DNA of 64,000 bases, taken from Candidatus Zixiibacteriota bacterium (GTDB lineage: Bacteria > Zixibacteria > MSB-5A5 > JAABVY01). The notes beneath the pieces are model-generated. The model saw only the letters and a program-made list of their open reading frames with translations. It did not search any database and was not told the origin of the DNA. The translations under genes and the position numbers were made by a program. The stretch is taken from assembly GCA_011056555.1 (NCBI GenBank), contig DSEQ01000039.1, positions 1 to 64,000 on the forward strand, read 5' to 3'. This document shows, piece by piece, positions 33,395-42,855 of the stretch (positions are counted from its first letter, which is position 1; every line of letters begins with the position of its first letter).

Positions 33395-34315
33395 CTAATC
33401 CTTGACACAGCGTACGGAATAGCCGATTTCCCTGTAATTGTGGTAACGGGCGATGTCCGCGGTGCCGGAATAGAGGCTTCGGCACCAGGCCACATTAGAG
33501 GCATATCCCGTGGAGGTCCAAAAGTAAGCAAAGCTATATATGTTGATGAAGTCTCCGAATTCGCTGCGGCATCCGCCGGGCAGCGCTGTAAAACCGCTTG
33601 AGTTGGTAGCGCCTGTGTTGGGATCTTGCCAGTGAACTGTGCCAGCTTCCTTTAACATGCCGCCCTGACCTTTACCCCGCCAGCCGTAAGCATCGGCATC
33701 GGCCTGGGTCATACCCAGGTACATCTCCAACTGTTTCCACTCGGTATCTGACGGCACATGCCAGCCTGCCGGGGCTATATTGCGGCTGTCATTGACAGCA
33801 TGCCAGTTATATATTCTGCCATAAACATCAGTATTGGCGATATTGTTATTATAGTTGCACCAGGCTCCGGTCGTGAGGCCTGCCCATACGCCGCCGTCCT
33901 TTACGCCGGGAATCGCATCACCGTTACGATAATGAGTGACCTTCAAATTCTCCATCATCCAGCACTGATCACCAATCCGGACTGTCTGATAGACATTGCC
34001 GTCGTAGTCCATTACCGTTGACGGACAACAGCAATAGGCACCGGGAGCCGGTCCGCCGATGAAAACGTGATTGATTATGAAAACAGCATCACTGACATTG
34101 AGCGCAGCATCCTCGTTGGCATTGCCAATGCAGGCAGGATCAGGCGCTGCGCCGCCGATAAAGACATGATTGATGATAAACACTGCGTCACTCACATTGA
34201 GCATGTCGTCGGTGTTAGCGTCACCGCACAAGTAGTCAGCATGTAAATCAGTCATGGCCAAGCCCATAAATGCGGTCATAACTGCGAGGGCAATTAAATA
34301 GAATATCCTCTGCAT
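33395..34315 (-). CDS. Secreted protein with N-terminal dockerin repeats and a FISUMP domain
   Basis: 306 residues from the ATG preceded by GGAGGG; a longer frame starting at 34456 would hide the signal peptide (MQRIFYLIALAVMTAFMGLA). Two dockerin-like repeats (GDANTDDMLNVSDAVFIINH and GNANEDAALNVSDAVFIINH) come directly after the signal. Then comes a FISUMP (Fibrobacter succinogenes major paralogous) domain: YQTVRIGDQCWMMENLK, GRIYNWHAV, APAGWHVPSDTEWKQLE, FTALPGG.R and GYSVRCVKD. FISUMP proteins are surface or secreted, with a role that is not well defined. Dockerins normally sit at the C-terminus, so this order is unusual. Confidence 0.88.
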   Translation of the reverse strand: MQRIFYLIALAVMTAFMGLAMTDLHADYLCGDANTDDMLNVSDAVFIINHVFIGGAAPDPACIGNANEDAALNVSDAVFIINHVFIGGPAPGAYCCCPSTVMDYDGNVYQTVRIGDQCWMMENLKVTHYRNGDAIPGVKDGGVWAGLTTGAWCNYNNNIANTDVYGRIYNWHAVNDSRNIAPAGWHVPSDTEWKQLEMYLGMTQADADAYGWRGKGQGGMLKEAGTVHWQDPNTGATNSSGFTALPGGCRSEFGDFINIYSFAYFWTSTGYASNVAWCRSLYSGTADIARYHNYREIGYSVRCVKD

Positions 34316-34532
34316 GACGATATCCCTCCAATATAAATTTAAATAACTTTCAAAAATATTCCAATTTGCGAAGCTTGAATCCGTCGGCCCCATTGCGTGT
34401 ACGCCCTCTATTGTTAAATATACTATGAAGTGATCAAAAATCAACATTTTTGTCAAATATTGCGGAAATTAGGGGGCGGGAGGCTCCATGGCCCTCTGTG
34501 GGTCAGGCGGGGGAGAGGCCGCCCTGAGCGTG

Positions 34533-34637
34533 CTAATCCCAGTCGTCGTCGCCTCGGCCGTCGCCGATAACACCATGCTTGATTATCGAACGGATAAGCA
34601 AAATCGATATGATGAGGCAGACTATGAAAACTATCAT
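34533..34637 (-). CDS. Possible 34-residue single-span membrane protein
   Basis: MIVFIVCLIISILLIRSI forms one strong hydrophobic helix, followed by a Gly/Asp-rich polar tail ending GDDDWD. This pattern is typical of real small membrane proteins. Against it, no ribosome site is evident and the frame upstream ends at a stop 15 codons before the ATG. It lies in an otherwise gene-free stretch between the FISUMP gene and EF-G. Confidence 0.35.
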   Translation of the reverse strand: MIVFIVCLIISILLIRSIIKHGVIGDGRGDDDWD

Positions 34638-34733
34638 GATAGAAATATAGTCTCTATCTATGACAGGACAACGATTTTCTTATTAAGGTACGATCATTTT
34701 GGAAGTTCCGATTTGGTTCATTTTCACAGAGAA

Positions 34734-34753
34734 CCCACAGCTAAAGCTGTGGG
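34734..34753. repeat. Perfect 9-bp hairpin, CCCACAGCT/AGCTGTGGG type
   Basis: CCCACAGCT and AGCTGTGGG pair around AA, and the element continues into GGCACCCC. It is not next to a stop codon and lacks a T-tract, so it is more likely a non-coding repeat than a terminator. Confidence 0.6.
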
Positions 34754-34804
34754 GCACCCCGGCGACGTGATGATCTCTTAAAGTATGCGATGCAGAAATT
34801 GTGA

Positions 34805-34853
34805 AGATTCTCACGGTCGTCCTCGACCAAGGTCGGGACTCCCTCAGAATGAC
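34805..34853 (-). repeat. GTCATTCTGAG-type repeat, inverted copy
   Basis: On the minus strand it reads GTCATTCTGAGGGAGTCCCG, then ACCTTGGTCGAGGACGACCG, then GAGAATCT. It matches 7199-7246 over most of its length and shares the layout of 5999-6044. Confidence 0.65.
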
Positions 34854-35111
34854 GCGTATTGGCCTTTTTCGCTGTCCCAATACTTTTTCAATAAGTCCCT
34901 AAAGCGGCGGAGCACCCAGATTAATGTAAAAAATCAACCAATAATTATCCTATTTTTCTCGAATCCAGGGAACATAAGGGCCGATTATACGTTGAACACC
35001 ACTGTTTTCAGGGGATACGCTAAATTTTAATGAAAATTTAGCTTGATAGTTGAGGGGCATTTAGATATACTCGGAGTTTTTAATTTCGAGGAGTTTTCAG
35101 GAGTTATTGAA

Positions 35112-37190
35112 ATGACGCGAGAAATGACACATAAGATACGGAATGTCGGGATCGTTGCTCATATTGATGCGGGCAAGACTACTACTACGGAACGGATTCT
35201 GTACTTCACCGGCAAGACACATAAAATCGGCGAGGTTCATGACGGCCAGGCGGTGATGGACTTCATGAAACAGGAACAGGAACGAGGGATCACGATCTCG
35301 TCCGCGGCGATAACCTGCGACTGGCAGGATCACCAGATAAATATAATTGATACCCCGGGACACATCGACTTTACTCTCGAGGTGGAGCGTTCGCTTAGAA
35401 TTCTGGATGGTATCGCGATGGTATTCTGCGCGGTGGGCGGTGTGGAACCTCAGAGCGAGACTGTCTGGCATCAGGCCGACCGCTACAAGGTCCCGCGCAT
35501 AGCGTTCGTTAACAAGATGGATCGCCAGGGCGCCGATCTTTTCCAGACTGTGCAGATGATGGATGAGATGCTGGCGGCCAATCCGGTACTGTTCCAGATT
35601 CCGATTGGCGAGGAAGCCGATTTCCGCGGTGTGATCGACCTTGTTAATATGAAGGCGGTTACATTCAAGGATTTTGTCCGTACATTTGAAGATATTCCCG
35701 CTGATATGCGGGAGCTGGCCGAGAAATGGCACCAGAAGCTGATCGAGAAACTGGCGGATTATGACGATAATTTGATGGAAAAATTTTTAGACGAGAAATT
35801 CATAACTCCAGCGGATATCAAGGCCGCTGCCAGAAATGCGGTAACACGCTTATTTATTACCCCCGTATTCTGCGGTGCCGCATTCAAGAATGTCGGTGTC
35901 AGGCTGCTTCTGGATGCCATAGTCGACTACCTGCCATCCCCGATCGATCGCGGCAGTGTAACCGGGTTTGATGTTGATGATTCGGAGAAGGCTATTACCC
36001 GCAGGCCGGGTATCGACAGGCCGTTCTCATCGCTGGCATTCAAGATTATAAACGACAGCTATGTCGGACAGCAGACCTTTATCAGGGTCTATTCCGGCAA
36101 GCTCGAGTCCGGAAGCTATATCTATAACACGACCAAGCGGAAACGCGAGCGTATTGGAAGGATCATGCGTATCCATGCCAACAAGCGCGAGGAGGTCGAT
36201 GCTTTGAAGGCCGGCGATATCGGGGCGTTAATCGGCCTGAAGTTCACCACAACCGGTGATACCTTGTGTGACGAGGAACACCCGATATTGCTCGAAAATA
36301 TACACTATCCCGAAACTGTGCTGGATATGAAGATAAAGCCGGCCAATATGAAGGACCGCGACCGCCTGTCACTGGCCCTCAATCGCCTGGCGCTGGAGGA
36401 TCCCTCGTTCAAGACCCATTTTGACCAGGAGACCGAGGAAACGGTGATCTCCGGCATGGGCGAGCTTCATCTGGATATCATAGTTGACCGCCTTAAGACC
36501 GAACATAAACTCGATGTCGAGGTGGGCGCGCCGGCAGTAGCGTTTCGCGAGACAATCACACGCGAGGTCAGGCATGACTACAGGCTCAAGAAACAGACCG
36601 GCGGTAAGGGCCAGTTTGCTCATATAGTATTCAGGCTGGAGCCTAATCGGGGCAACGGTATTGAATTTGTTGAGCATGTCAAGGGCGGAAATATTCCTCG
36701 CGAATATATTCCGGCCATCGAGAAGGGCTTCCGCGAGACAGTTCAGAACGGGCTTATGGCGGATTATCCGATGGTTGATGTCAAGTTTGTACTGCTCGAC
36801 GGCAGCTATCATGAGGTCGATTCGAGCGAGATGGCCTTCCGCACAGCGACTGGCCAGGCCCTGAAGCAGATAATCCACAAGGCCGGCCCGCAGCTCCTGG
36901 AACCGATAATGAAGATTGAGATCGGAACCCCGGATGAATATATGGGTGATATTATCGGCGACCTGAACCGCAGGCGGGGCAAGGTTGTCAATATGCGGCG
37001 TTTCCGCAAAGGCGCCCAGAAGATCAACGGTTTCGTGCCCTTAATGGAGGCCTTCGGGTATTCCTCCACGCTCAGGACATTATCCAGCGGACGCGCCAAT
37101 TATTCTATGGAATTTGATCATTATTCGCCGCTGCCGAAGGAAATTGAGGATAAGGTCGTAACCGATCAGAAGCAGAAAAAAGCCAGCTAA
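35112..37190 (+). CDS. fusA: Elongation factor G
   Basis: 692 residues from the ATG preceded by CAGGAG; an in-frame ATG at 35043 adds 23 residues without family similarity. GTPase motifs: [13 protein letters not shown] (G1, ~16-28), RGITI (switch I), DTPGHIDFT (G3), NKMDRQ (G4) and [10 protein letters not shown]. Domain II to V features include [25 protein letters not shown] (domain IV tip) and the end [10 protein letters not shown]-like [13 protein letters not shown]. It translocates tRNA-mRNA on the ribosome and helps recycling. It is not beside rpsL, rpsG or tuf, so it could be a second, specialised EF-G paralogue. A terminator follows. Confidence 0.93.
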   Translation: MTREMTHKIRNVGIVAHIDAGKTTTTERILYFTGKTHKIGEVHDGQAVMDFMKQEQERGITISSAAITCDWQDHQINIIDTPGHIDFTLEVERSLRILDGIAMVFCAVGGVEPQSETVWHQADRYKVPRIAFVNKMDRQGADLFQTVQMMDEMLAANPVLFQIPIGEEADFRGVIDLVNMKAVTFKDFVRTFEDIPADMRELAEKWHQKLIEKLADYDDNLMEKFLDEKFITPADIKAAARNAVTRLFITPVFCGAAFKNVGVRLLLDAIVDYLPSPIDRGSVTGFDVDDSEKAITRRPGIDRPFSSLAFKIINDSYVGQQTFIRVYSGKLESGSYIYNTTKRKRERIGRIMRIHANKREEVDALKAGDIGALIGLKFTTTGDTLCDEEHPILLENIHYPETVLDMKIKPANMKDRDRLSLALNRLALEDPSFKTHFDQETEETVISGMGELHLDIIVDRLKTEHKLDVEVGAPAVAFRETITREVRHDYRLKKQTGGKGQFAHIVFRLEPNRGNGIEFVEHVKGGNIPREYIPAIEKGFRETVQNGLMADYPMVDVKFVLLDGSYHEVDSSEMAFRTATGQALKQIIHKAGPQLLEPIMKIEIGTPDEYMGDIIGDLNRRRGKVVNMRRFRKGAQKINGFVPLMEAFGYSSTLRTLSSGRANYSMEFDHYSPLPKEIEDKVVTDQKQKKAS

Positions 37191-37216
37191 ATCAAGCGGC
37201 GTATATAGATTCAAAG

Positions 37217-37277
37217 GCCCGATTCGGGTTCAAGGTATATTTTTTATGCCTTGCCGAATGCGGGCGTTTTTATTTTA
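37217..37277 (+). terminator. Rho-independent terminator after EF-G
   Basis: A long imperfect stem: GCCCG-ATTCGG-CAAGG on the left and CCTTG-CCGAAT-GCGGGC on the right, around an AT-rich loop, followed by GTTTTTATTTTATT. It lies 27 bases after the EF-G stop. Confidence 0.8.
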
Positions 37278-37318
37278 TTGCATTGAATCTCGGCGGAAAC
37301 AACCAGGAGAATATTCAG

Positions 37319-39529
37319 ATGACAAGACCAATCTTTTCAGCAGGATGTCATAAAGGGCAACGCCTTATTTATTATGCGATCTTTGCATTCCTGACGATCC
37401 TTTTACTTCATTGCTCGCAAGGCGATAAGCAAGCGGCAAAATATGATTATCCTCCCGCGCGACGGGCTGATGTTGTTGATAACTATCATGGCACACAGGT
37501 GGCCGATCCATACCGCTGGCTGGAGGACCCGAATTCTGAGGAAACCCAAAAATGGGTCAAAGCCCAGAATGAGTTGTTTCATGAATTTGTAAATACTCCC
37601 GTAAGAAAGAAGATAAAAAAACGCCTGACCGAATTATGGGATTATCCCAAATACGGTTCGCCATGCAAGGCTGGCGGACGATACTTCTTCTGGAAAAACG
37701 ACGGCCTCCAGAACCAGGACGTGCTCTACATGATAGAGTCACTTCCCGATAAGCCGGTTGTCGTATTGGATCCCAATAAGATGAGTGAGGATGGCACTGT
37801 TTCTGTGGAATTGAAGGATTTCAGTACGGATGGCAAATACTTCGTGTATGCAGTTAAAGTGAGCGGGAGTGATGAAGAGGTATTGAAGATCAGGGATATT
37901 GACTCAGGCACTGATCTGGATGAAAGCATAGAATTTACCAAGTTCAGCGCTGTGGGCTGGAAACATGATAATTCAGGTTTCTTCTATGACCGTTATCCCG
38001 ATCCGAAAACAGTCCCGGCAGAAGATGTCAATAAATTTAACAGGGTTTATTTTCATAAACTGGGCACACCGCAGTCGGAAGATGAATTGATCTTCGAGAT
38101 GCCCTCGGATAAGGACCTGGGCTTTGCACCAAGGGTTTCCGATGACGGGCAGTACCTTATCCTGAATGTCTGGCACGGCACCGATAACGAAAATCGGATT
38201 TATTACCGCCCAGTCGGTGATGAGGGAGAATTTACCAGACTGCTCGACGAAGCGGATGCATCATATCAGTTCGTAAATAACATCGGAACGGATTTCTATT
38301 TCAATACCGATCTTGATGCGCCTTTGAACAGGGTTGTGAAGATAGATATCAAAAATCCCGCAAGGGATAACTGGATCGATATAATACCCGAGCAGGAAAA
38401 TGCCATTGAAAGCGTGAATATGATCGATAAAAAGCTGGTTGTCGTGTATCTCGAAGATGCGCATGACATGCTTAAGATATTTGACCTGGACGGGAAATTG
38501 ACTGCGGAACCGGAACTTCCCACAATCGGATCCATGCACAGCCTGAAAGGGAAACGCGACCATAGGGAAATGTTCTTCAAATTTTCGTCTTTTCTTTATC
38601 CCGCATATGTCTATCGTTATGATTTTGAGGATTCAGAACTGTCGATATTCCGCAAATCAGAGGTTGATTTTGACCCGGAGGATTATACAACCAGACAGGT
38701 CTTTGCGACATCCAAAGATGGTACCAGAATACCGCTGTTTATTACTCATAAAAAGAGCATGATGCCGGAGGGCACCAATCCGGTACTTCTGTATGGGTAC
38801 GGCGGATTTAATAATAATATGACCCCATATTTCTCTACCCAGCGTATTATCTGGCTGGAAAACGGCGGAATATATGCGCAGGCCTCACTGCGCGGTGGGA
38901 GAGAATACGGCGAGGAATGGCATCGGGCGGGAATGCTCGAGAATAAGCAGAATGTTTTCGATGATTTTATCGCATGCGCGGAGTGGCTGATCGAGAACAA
39001 CTATACCAACAGCTCTCGTCTGGCAATCGAGGGCGGAAGCAACGGCGGTCTTTTGGTGGCGGCCTGTATGGTACAGCGGCCGGATTTATTCGGTGCTGTG
39101 CTGTGCCGTGTGCCCGTAATCGATATGCTGCGTTATCATATGTTCACAGTCGGGCATTTCTGGACCGGCGAATACGGCAATGCCGAGGAAAATCCCGAGC
39201 ATTTCGACTTTATGTACGCATATTCACCCTTACATAATATTGAAAAGGGCGAGACCTATCCGGCAACCCTTATAACGACAGCTGATGCCGATGATCGTGT
39301 GGTTCCGATGCATGGCAAGAAATTCGCGGCGGCCCTTCAGTATGCCGACAGCGGAGAAAATCCGATACTCCTGCGGGTGGATACGAAGGCTGGTCATGGG
39401 CATGGCAAACCGACCTCAAAGAGAATCGAAGAATATGCCGATATTTATGCCTTTTTATTTGAGGCACTGAATATTGAGCCTGTATATCTGGAAGAAGCAG
39501 CAGAGGGGCTTTCTAATGGACCAAAATGA
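37319..39529 (+). CDS. S9 family prolyl oligopeptidase, membrane-anchored or lipoprotein
   Basis: 736 residues from the ATG preceded by CAGGAG (an ATG 36 bases earlier has no site). A hydrophobic leader (IYYAIFAFLTILLLHC) ends in an atypical lipobox with His at -1, so it is either a lipoprotein or a signal anchor. The propeller opens with RRADVVDNYHGTQVADPYRWLED, the hallmark of true prolyl oligopeptidases. Catalytic Ser574 (GGSNGG), Asp658 (DADDRVV) and His693 (KAGHGHGKP). It cuts short peptides after proline. It differs from the oligopeptidase-B-like enzyme at 3.6 kb. Its 3' end overlaps the next gene by 14 bases. Confidence 0.93.
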   Translation: MTRPIFSAGCHKGQRLIYYAIFAFLTILLLHCSQGDKQAAKYDYPPARRADVVDNYHGTQVADPYRWLEDPNSEETQKWVKAQNELFHEFVNTPVRKKIKKRLTELWDYPKYGSPCKAGGRYFFWKNDGLQNQDVLYMIESLPDKPVVVLDPNKMSEDGTVSVELKDFSTDGKYFVYAVKVSGSDEEVLKIRDIDSGTDLDESIEFTKFSAVGWKHDNSGFFYDRYPDPKTVPAEDVNKFNRVYFHKLGTPQSEDELIFEMPSDKDLGFAPRVSDDGQYLILNVWHGTDNENRIYYRPVGDEGEFTRLLDEADASYQFVNNIGTDFYFNTDLDAPLNRVVKIDIKNPARDNWIDIIPEQENAIESVNMIDKKLVVVYLEDAHDMLKIFDLDGKLTAEPELPTIGSMHSLKGKRDHREMFFKFSSFLYPAYVYRYDFEDSELSIFRKSEVDFDPEDYTTRQVFATSKDGTRIPLFITHKKSMMPEGTNPVLLYGYGGFNNNMTPYFSTQRIIWLENGGIYAQASLRGGREYGEEWHRAGMLENKQNVFDDFIACAEWLIENNYTNSSRLAIEGGSNGGLLVAACMVQRPDLFGAVLCRVPVIDMLRYHMFTVGHFWTGEYGNAEENPEHFDFMYAYSPLHNIEKGETYPATLITTADADDRVVPMHGKKFAAALQYADSGENPILLRVDTKAGHGHGKPTSKRIEEYADIYAFLFEALNIEPVYLEEAAEGLSNGPK

Positions 39530-40343
39530 CGATAGCCTTTACGGAGCATCAGAGGCCGACTTTTTCAGGAAGCGCACGAAATCCTGGGATAAGCGGGATC
39601 TCGAGAAATTTGATTTGATGCTTAAATACTGTGAGGGCTGCAATCGGCTCGTGGATATCGGCTGCGGATGGGGTAAATTTCTGGAGATTGCCTCGAGTCA
39701 TGTTGATGAGGTTTGGGGAGTTGATGAAAGCGTTGAGATGACTAAAGGTGTTGAGCAGAATTGTCCCAGCGCGAAAGTGGTAATTTGCCGGGCGGACAAC
39801 CTTGATCTTCCCTCAGACTATTTCGATATCGCTGTGACCTCGCAGTTGCTTCATGAAATAAAGCTATTCGGCATGCTGGATGAACTGTACAAAAGTCTGA
39901 GCGAAATTAAACGGGTACTGGCGGTGGGCGGAAAGCACCTTCTGGTGGATCATCTGGATGCGGGGGACGGGAATGTGGATGTCTTTCTACCGCCTGATAA
40001 AGCCAATTTATTGCAGGAATTCGAGAGCAAATTCGAATATTACCAGGCGAAACACAGTGTTATGGCGGGCGATATAATCCGTATCCCCAGGAGAACATTG
40101 CAGGACTTTCTTACCAAAGATGCTTATTTGAACTCGCCCATGGAATCGATGGAGATGAACGAGACCCATAATGTCTTCACACGCGAGGAGACTGAGCAGT
40201 ATCTGGATGCGGTCGGTCTGGCAATGCAGGAATGGACCGAATTCACGGATATCTCGCATGATCTGATGAAAAAAGGCGGAAGATTTATTTCGGGTAAGCC
40301 CTGGATGCGCAAATTTTTATGCGTGGCGGTGAAAACAGAGTAG
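39516..40343 (+). CDS. SAM-dependent methyltransferase
   Basis: 275 residues from the ATG preceded by AGAGGGG, which lies inside the end of the S9 gene. Motif I is RLVDIGCGWGKFLEIAS; VWGVDESVEMTKGVEQ carries the acidic SAM-binding residue; PSDYFDIAVTSQLLHEI is motif II, and VLAVGGKHLLVDHLD is motif III. Overall this is the UbiE/Methyltransf_11 pattern. The substrate is unknown. It is translationally coupled to the S9 peptidase, with no obvious functional link. The stop codon abuts the Wzz-like gene's stop on the other strand. Confidence 0.85.
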   Translation: MDQNDDSLYGASEADFFRKRTKSWDKRDLEKFDLMLKYCEGCNRLVDIGCGWGKFLEIASSHVDEVWGVDESVEMTKGVEQNCPSAKVVICRADNLDLPSDYFDIAVTSQLLHEIKLFGMLDELYKSLSEIKRVLAVGGKHLLVDHLDAGDGNVDVFLPPDKANLLQEFESKFEYYQAKHSVMAGDIIRIPRRTLQDFLTKDAYLNSPMESMEMNETHNVFTREETEQYLDAVGLAMQEWTEFTDISHDLMKKGGRFISGKPWMRKFLCVAVKTE

Positions 40344-41426
40344 CTAAGTTTCGATCCTTTGGCGCCTTCTGGTTTTCTCGATAAGCTGGATAACCCTCGG
40401 GAATTCTTTTTTTAAATCCTCTCGTAATTCCTGAAACGACTCCCTGTCGGGACCGTTTCCCGCTCTTCTCATGGAATTCAGAATAATCACCACAATATAT
40501 GCTGTCACAAAAGCTGCAAACCCGGCCAGGATTATGGCCGAAAGACGTTTTGGCCCCGATTTCACTGTCGGCAGAGAGGGCTGGTCAAGTACTCTAACCA
40601 CCGGGATATCTTTGCGGGCATTAAGCTTTGCAAGCTCGTATTCCTGGCGGAGGGTCAAATATGTCCTGGTTTTGATTTCAATGTCGCGCTGATAGCGCGC
40701 AAGCATCTTTAAAATCTCGGGATTACTGCTGCTTGCCCATCCCCGGTTGGCATTCTGGAAACTCTCCAGTTTATCCTCGGCCTGCTTGAGTTCCTTTTCG
40801 ATTTCAACCAGCTGTTTTTCGAGATACTTGGAGGCTTCCTTGGCCTGTGAGCGCCGTTTATGGATATTGTAATTCTCAAGTTCTGTAATGTAAGCCTGCA
40901 GAACCGCCTGCGAGAGTTCGGCGGATCTGGTCTCGACACTTACATCAATCACACCGCTTTTTTTGTCCATGGAGACGGAGGTGATTTCAGCAAGCGCGGC
41001 CAGAAGGCGGTCCGGATCATTTGTATCAAAATATTCTTCAAGGGTAATATTCGTGTTCCTGTATGGGTATTCCTTTTGCAGGACCGCCGTGCAAATATGC
41101 CTTGATTTCAGGATTACCGGAAACAGCTCGGACGAGTTCTCATCCATACTGGTAAGGCCGTTCATCTGGGCCAGCTCCTGAAGTGCGGAAAGGCGGTCAG
41201 CTTTGCCGCTGGGAAGTATGCGTGCATGCGAGCTGTATTTATTCGGTGTCAAAAACAGGATGACTGCCGCCAGAATCATCACAGACAGGGCTGTACCGAA
41301 TATCCATTTCTTGTTCTTCAAAAATAAAGCGGCCAGCTCAAAGTAATTGATGCGCAAGAACTCCCGTCCTTGATGCCGTTCTTCGAGCCAGGGCATATCT
41401 TTTTTCATATTATCGCTCTCGGACAT
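40344..41426 (-). CDS. Wzz-like polysaccharide chain-length determinant
   Basis: 360 residues with the Wzz topology: a first membrane segment at ~41-60 (IFGTALSVMILAAVILFL), a large periplasmic part with coiled coil (KEASKYLEKQLVEIEKELKQAEDKLE), a proline-rich PSLPTVKSGPKR, and a second membrane segment near 297-315. The cytoplasmic C-terminal tail is basic and lacks Walker motifs, so it is not a tyrosine kinase of the Wzc type. It sets the length of O-antigen or capsule chains. AGGGAAAG precedes the start. Last gene on the same strand as the polysaccharide locus, after a 178-base gap. Confidence 0.88.
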   Translation of the reverse strand: MSESDNMKKDMPWLEERHQGREFLRINYFELAALFLKNKKWIFGTALSVMILAAVILFLTPNKYSSHARILPSGKADRLSALQELAQMNGLTSMDENSSELFPVILKSRHICTAVLQKEYPYRNTNITLEEYFDTNDPDRLLAALAEITSVSMDKKSGVIDVSVETRSAELSQAVLQAYITELENYNIHKRRSQAKEASKYLEKQLVEIEKELKQAEDKLESFQNANRGWASSSNPEILKMLARYQRDIEIKTRTYLTLRQEYELAKLNARKDIPVVRVLDQPSLPTVKSGPKRLSAIILAGFAAFVTAYIVVIILNSMRRAGNGPDRESFQELREDLKKEFPRVIQLIEKTRRRQRIET

Positions 41427-41604
41427 ACTTTCCCTGTATTAAGCCGCCTATATTGCCTGCAAATAGACTGCCATCTCGAGCAGACTCCCGTAGTTATTTT
41501 CTAAGCTGCATATTATTAATATGTTAGAGCAATTTAGTTCCGACATTGGGCCTCAAAGTTTCATTAATCGTTATGGAAAGTTTTTCCAGATCAGCTTGAA
41601 AAGA

Positions 41605-42828
41605 TTACTTGTTTGCAATCTGGAAATTCTTCTCTTCAATTTGATTTTCATCTTGCGCTATGATCTCCGCAATTCTGTCAATATTATCTCTGGAATGGGT
41701 GGTCTGACCGAAGAACCGTTCAATCTTGTCCTCCACAAATTCCATGAAATTCTGCCGAAACCGCTCTTTTGAAAAACGGAGCGCATTCCTCCGCATAGTA
41801 TTCTGACAAAAAGCCGGCATCTCCTCGAACCTCCTCACGGCCCGAGCTATCGATTGGGCAGTCTGCTCCTCGAAGAACAGGCCGGTCTGGTTCTCGATCA
41901 CTGTCTCTAACGCCCCGCCCTTCCTAAAAGTGATGACAGGTGTTCCGCAGGCCTGGGCCTCGATCGGCACGATTCCGAAATCCTCCATGGCTGCAAAGAT
42001 AAACGCTTTGGCTTTTTGCATATACTTTTGAACAATAGCGCGGGGCTGGTAGCCCATCATTTCAATATTCGAGGACGCTTTCTGCCTGATTTCCTTAAAT
42101 TCAGGCCCATCACCGATAACGATCAGCCTTTTATCGGGCATGGATGCGAAGGCCTCCACAATAAGGCCTATTTTTTTGTATGATACCAGGCGCGACACAG
42201 TCAGGTAGAAATCTTCCTTGTTATCATCAACCATAAAAGAGAATACATCAACCGGGGGGTAGATTACAGTTGACCTGCGGCGGTAGCATTTCATGATCCT
42301 GCGGGAGATGAATCCCGAATTGGCAATAAAATAATCGACGCCGTTTGATGAACGCGCATCCCAGTTGCGGATATAATGCAAAATTGTCCTGGCGATACAG
42401 CTTTTCACACCCCTGCTTAACCCGGCATCAGCGAGATACTGATGCGTCATGTCCCAGGCGTAACGAATGGGCGAATGCTGATAAGATATGTGCAGCTGAT
42501 CCGGGCCGGTTATGACACCTTTTGCGACAGCATAGGAATTGGATATAATAAGATCATACCCTGAGAGATCGAATTGCTCGACTGCCAGCGGCATAAGCGG
42601 AAGGTAAGAACGGTACCTGCTTTTTACTAACGGCATTCTTTGCAGAAAAGAGGTCTTGACTTTTTTCCGATGTATGAAGTCACGATGATTTTCGGGAAGG
42701 AAGTCGATCAGGGAGTAAAGATCACATTCAGGAAAGAGATTTATAATCTCCTCCAGGGCACGTTCAGCGCCGCAGTATGTGACCAGCCAGTCATGTATGA
42801 CGGCTGTCTTTAGTGTTTTTATATTCAT
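41605..42828 (-). CDS. Glycosyltransferase family 4
   Basis: 407 residues, GT-B fold. The N-terminal half has AVIHDWLVTYCGAERALEEI and the acceptor-side HSPIRYAWDM. The nucleotide-sugar half has FYLTVSRLVSYKKIGLIVEAF, LIVIGDGPEF and the GT4 EX7E-type motif MEDFGIVPIEAQACGTPVI. It is similar in layout to mannosyl/rhamnosyl transferases of O-antigen clusters (WbaZ-like). A GDP- or dTDP-sugar donor would fit the gmd/rmd and rfb genes, but this is an inference. Cytoplasmic side of the inner membrane. Confidence 0.92.
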   Translation of the reverse strand: MNIKTLKTAVIHDWLVTYCGAERALEEIINLFPECDLYSLIDFLPENHRDFIHRKKVKTSFLQRMPLVKSRYRSYLPLMPLAVEQFDLSGYDLIISNSYAVAKGVITGPDQLHISYQHSPIRYAWDMTHQYLADAGLSRGVKSCIARTILHYIRNWDARSSNGVDYFIANSGFISRRIMKCYRRRSTVIYPPVDVFSFMVDDNKEDFYLTVSRLVSYKKIGLIVEAFASMPDKRLIVIGDGPEFKEIRQKASSNIEMMGYQPRAIVQKYMQKAKAFIFAAMEDFGIVPIEAQACGTPVITFRKGGALETVIENQTGLFFEEQTAQSIARAVRRFEEMPAFCQNTMRRNALRFSKERFRQNFMEFVEDKIERFFGQTTHSRDNIDRIAEIIAQDENQIEEKNFQIANK

Positions 42829-42855
42829 TATGGTTCCAGCAACTACCCTGTAATT

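Larger units (their letters stand above)
34316..35111. other. Intergenic region upstream of EF-G
   Basis: 796 bases between divergent genes. It holds the possible small membrane ORF, a perfect hairpin at 34734-34753, and an inverted copy of the GTCATT repeat at 34805-34853. TTGAAC at 34993-34998 is a weak candidate -35 for EF-G. Nothing else stands out. Confidence 0.5.

Noticed and set aside
30101-34500. Direct repeat of the tRNA-Gln 3' end as an attachment-site pair
   Set aside because: I looked for a second copy of GTTCGAATCCTGCCACCCCA downstream and saw none; no integrase gene is present either.
34488-34781. Plus-strand frame of 97 codons upstream of EF-G
   Set aside because: It is antisense to the candidate small membrane protein, runs into the hairpin repeat at 34734, and has no ribosome site.
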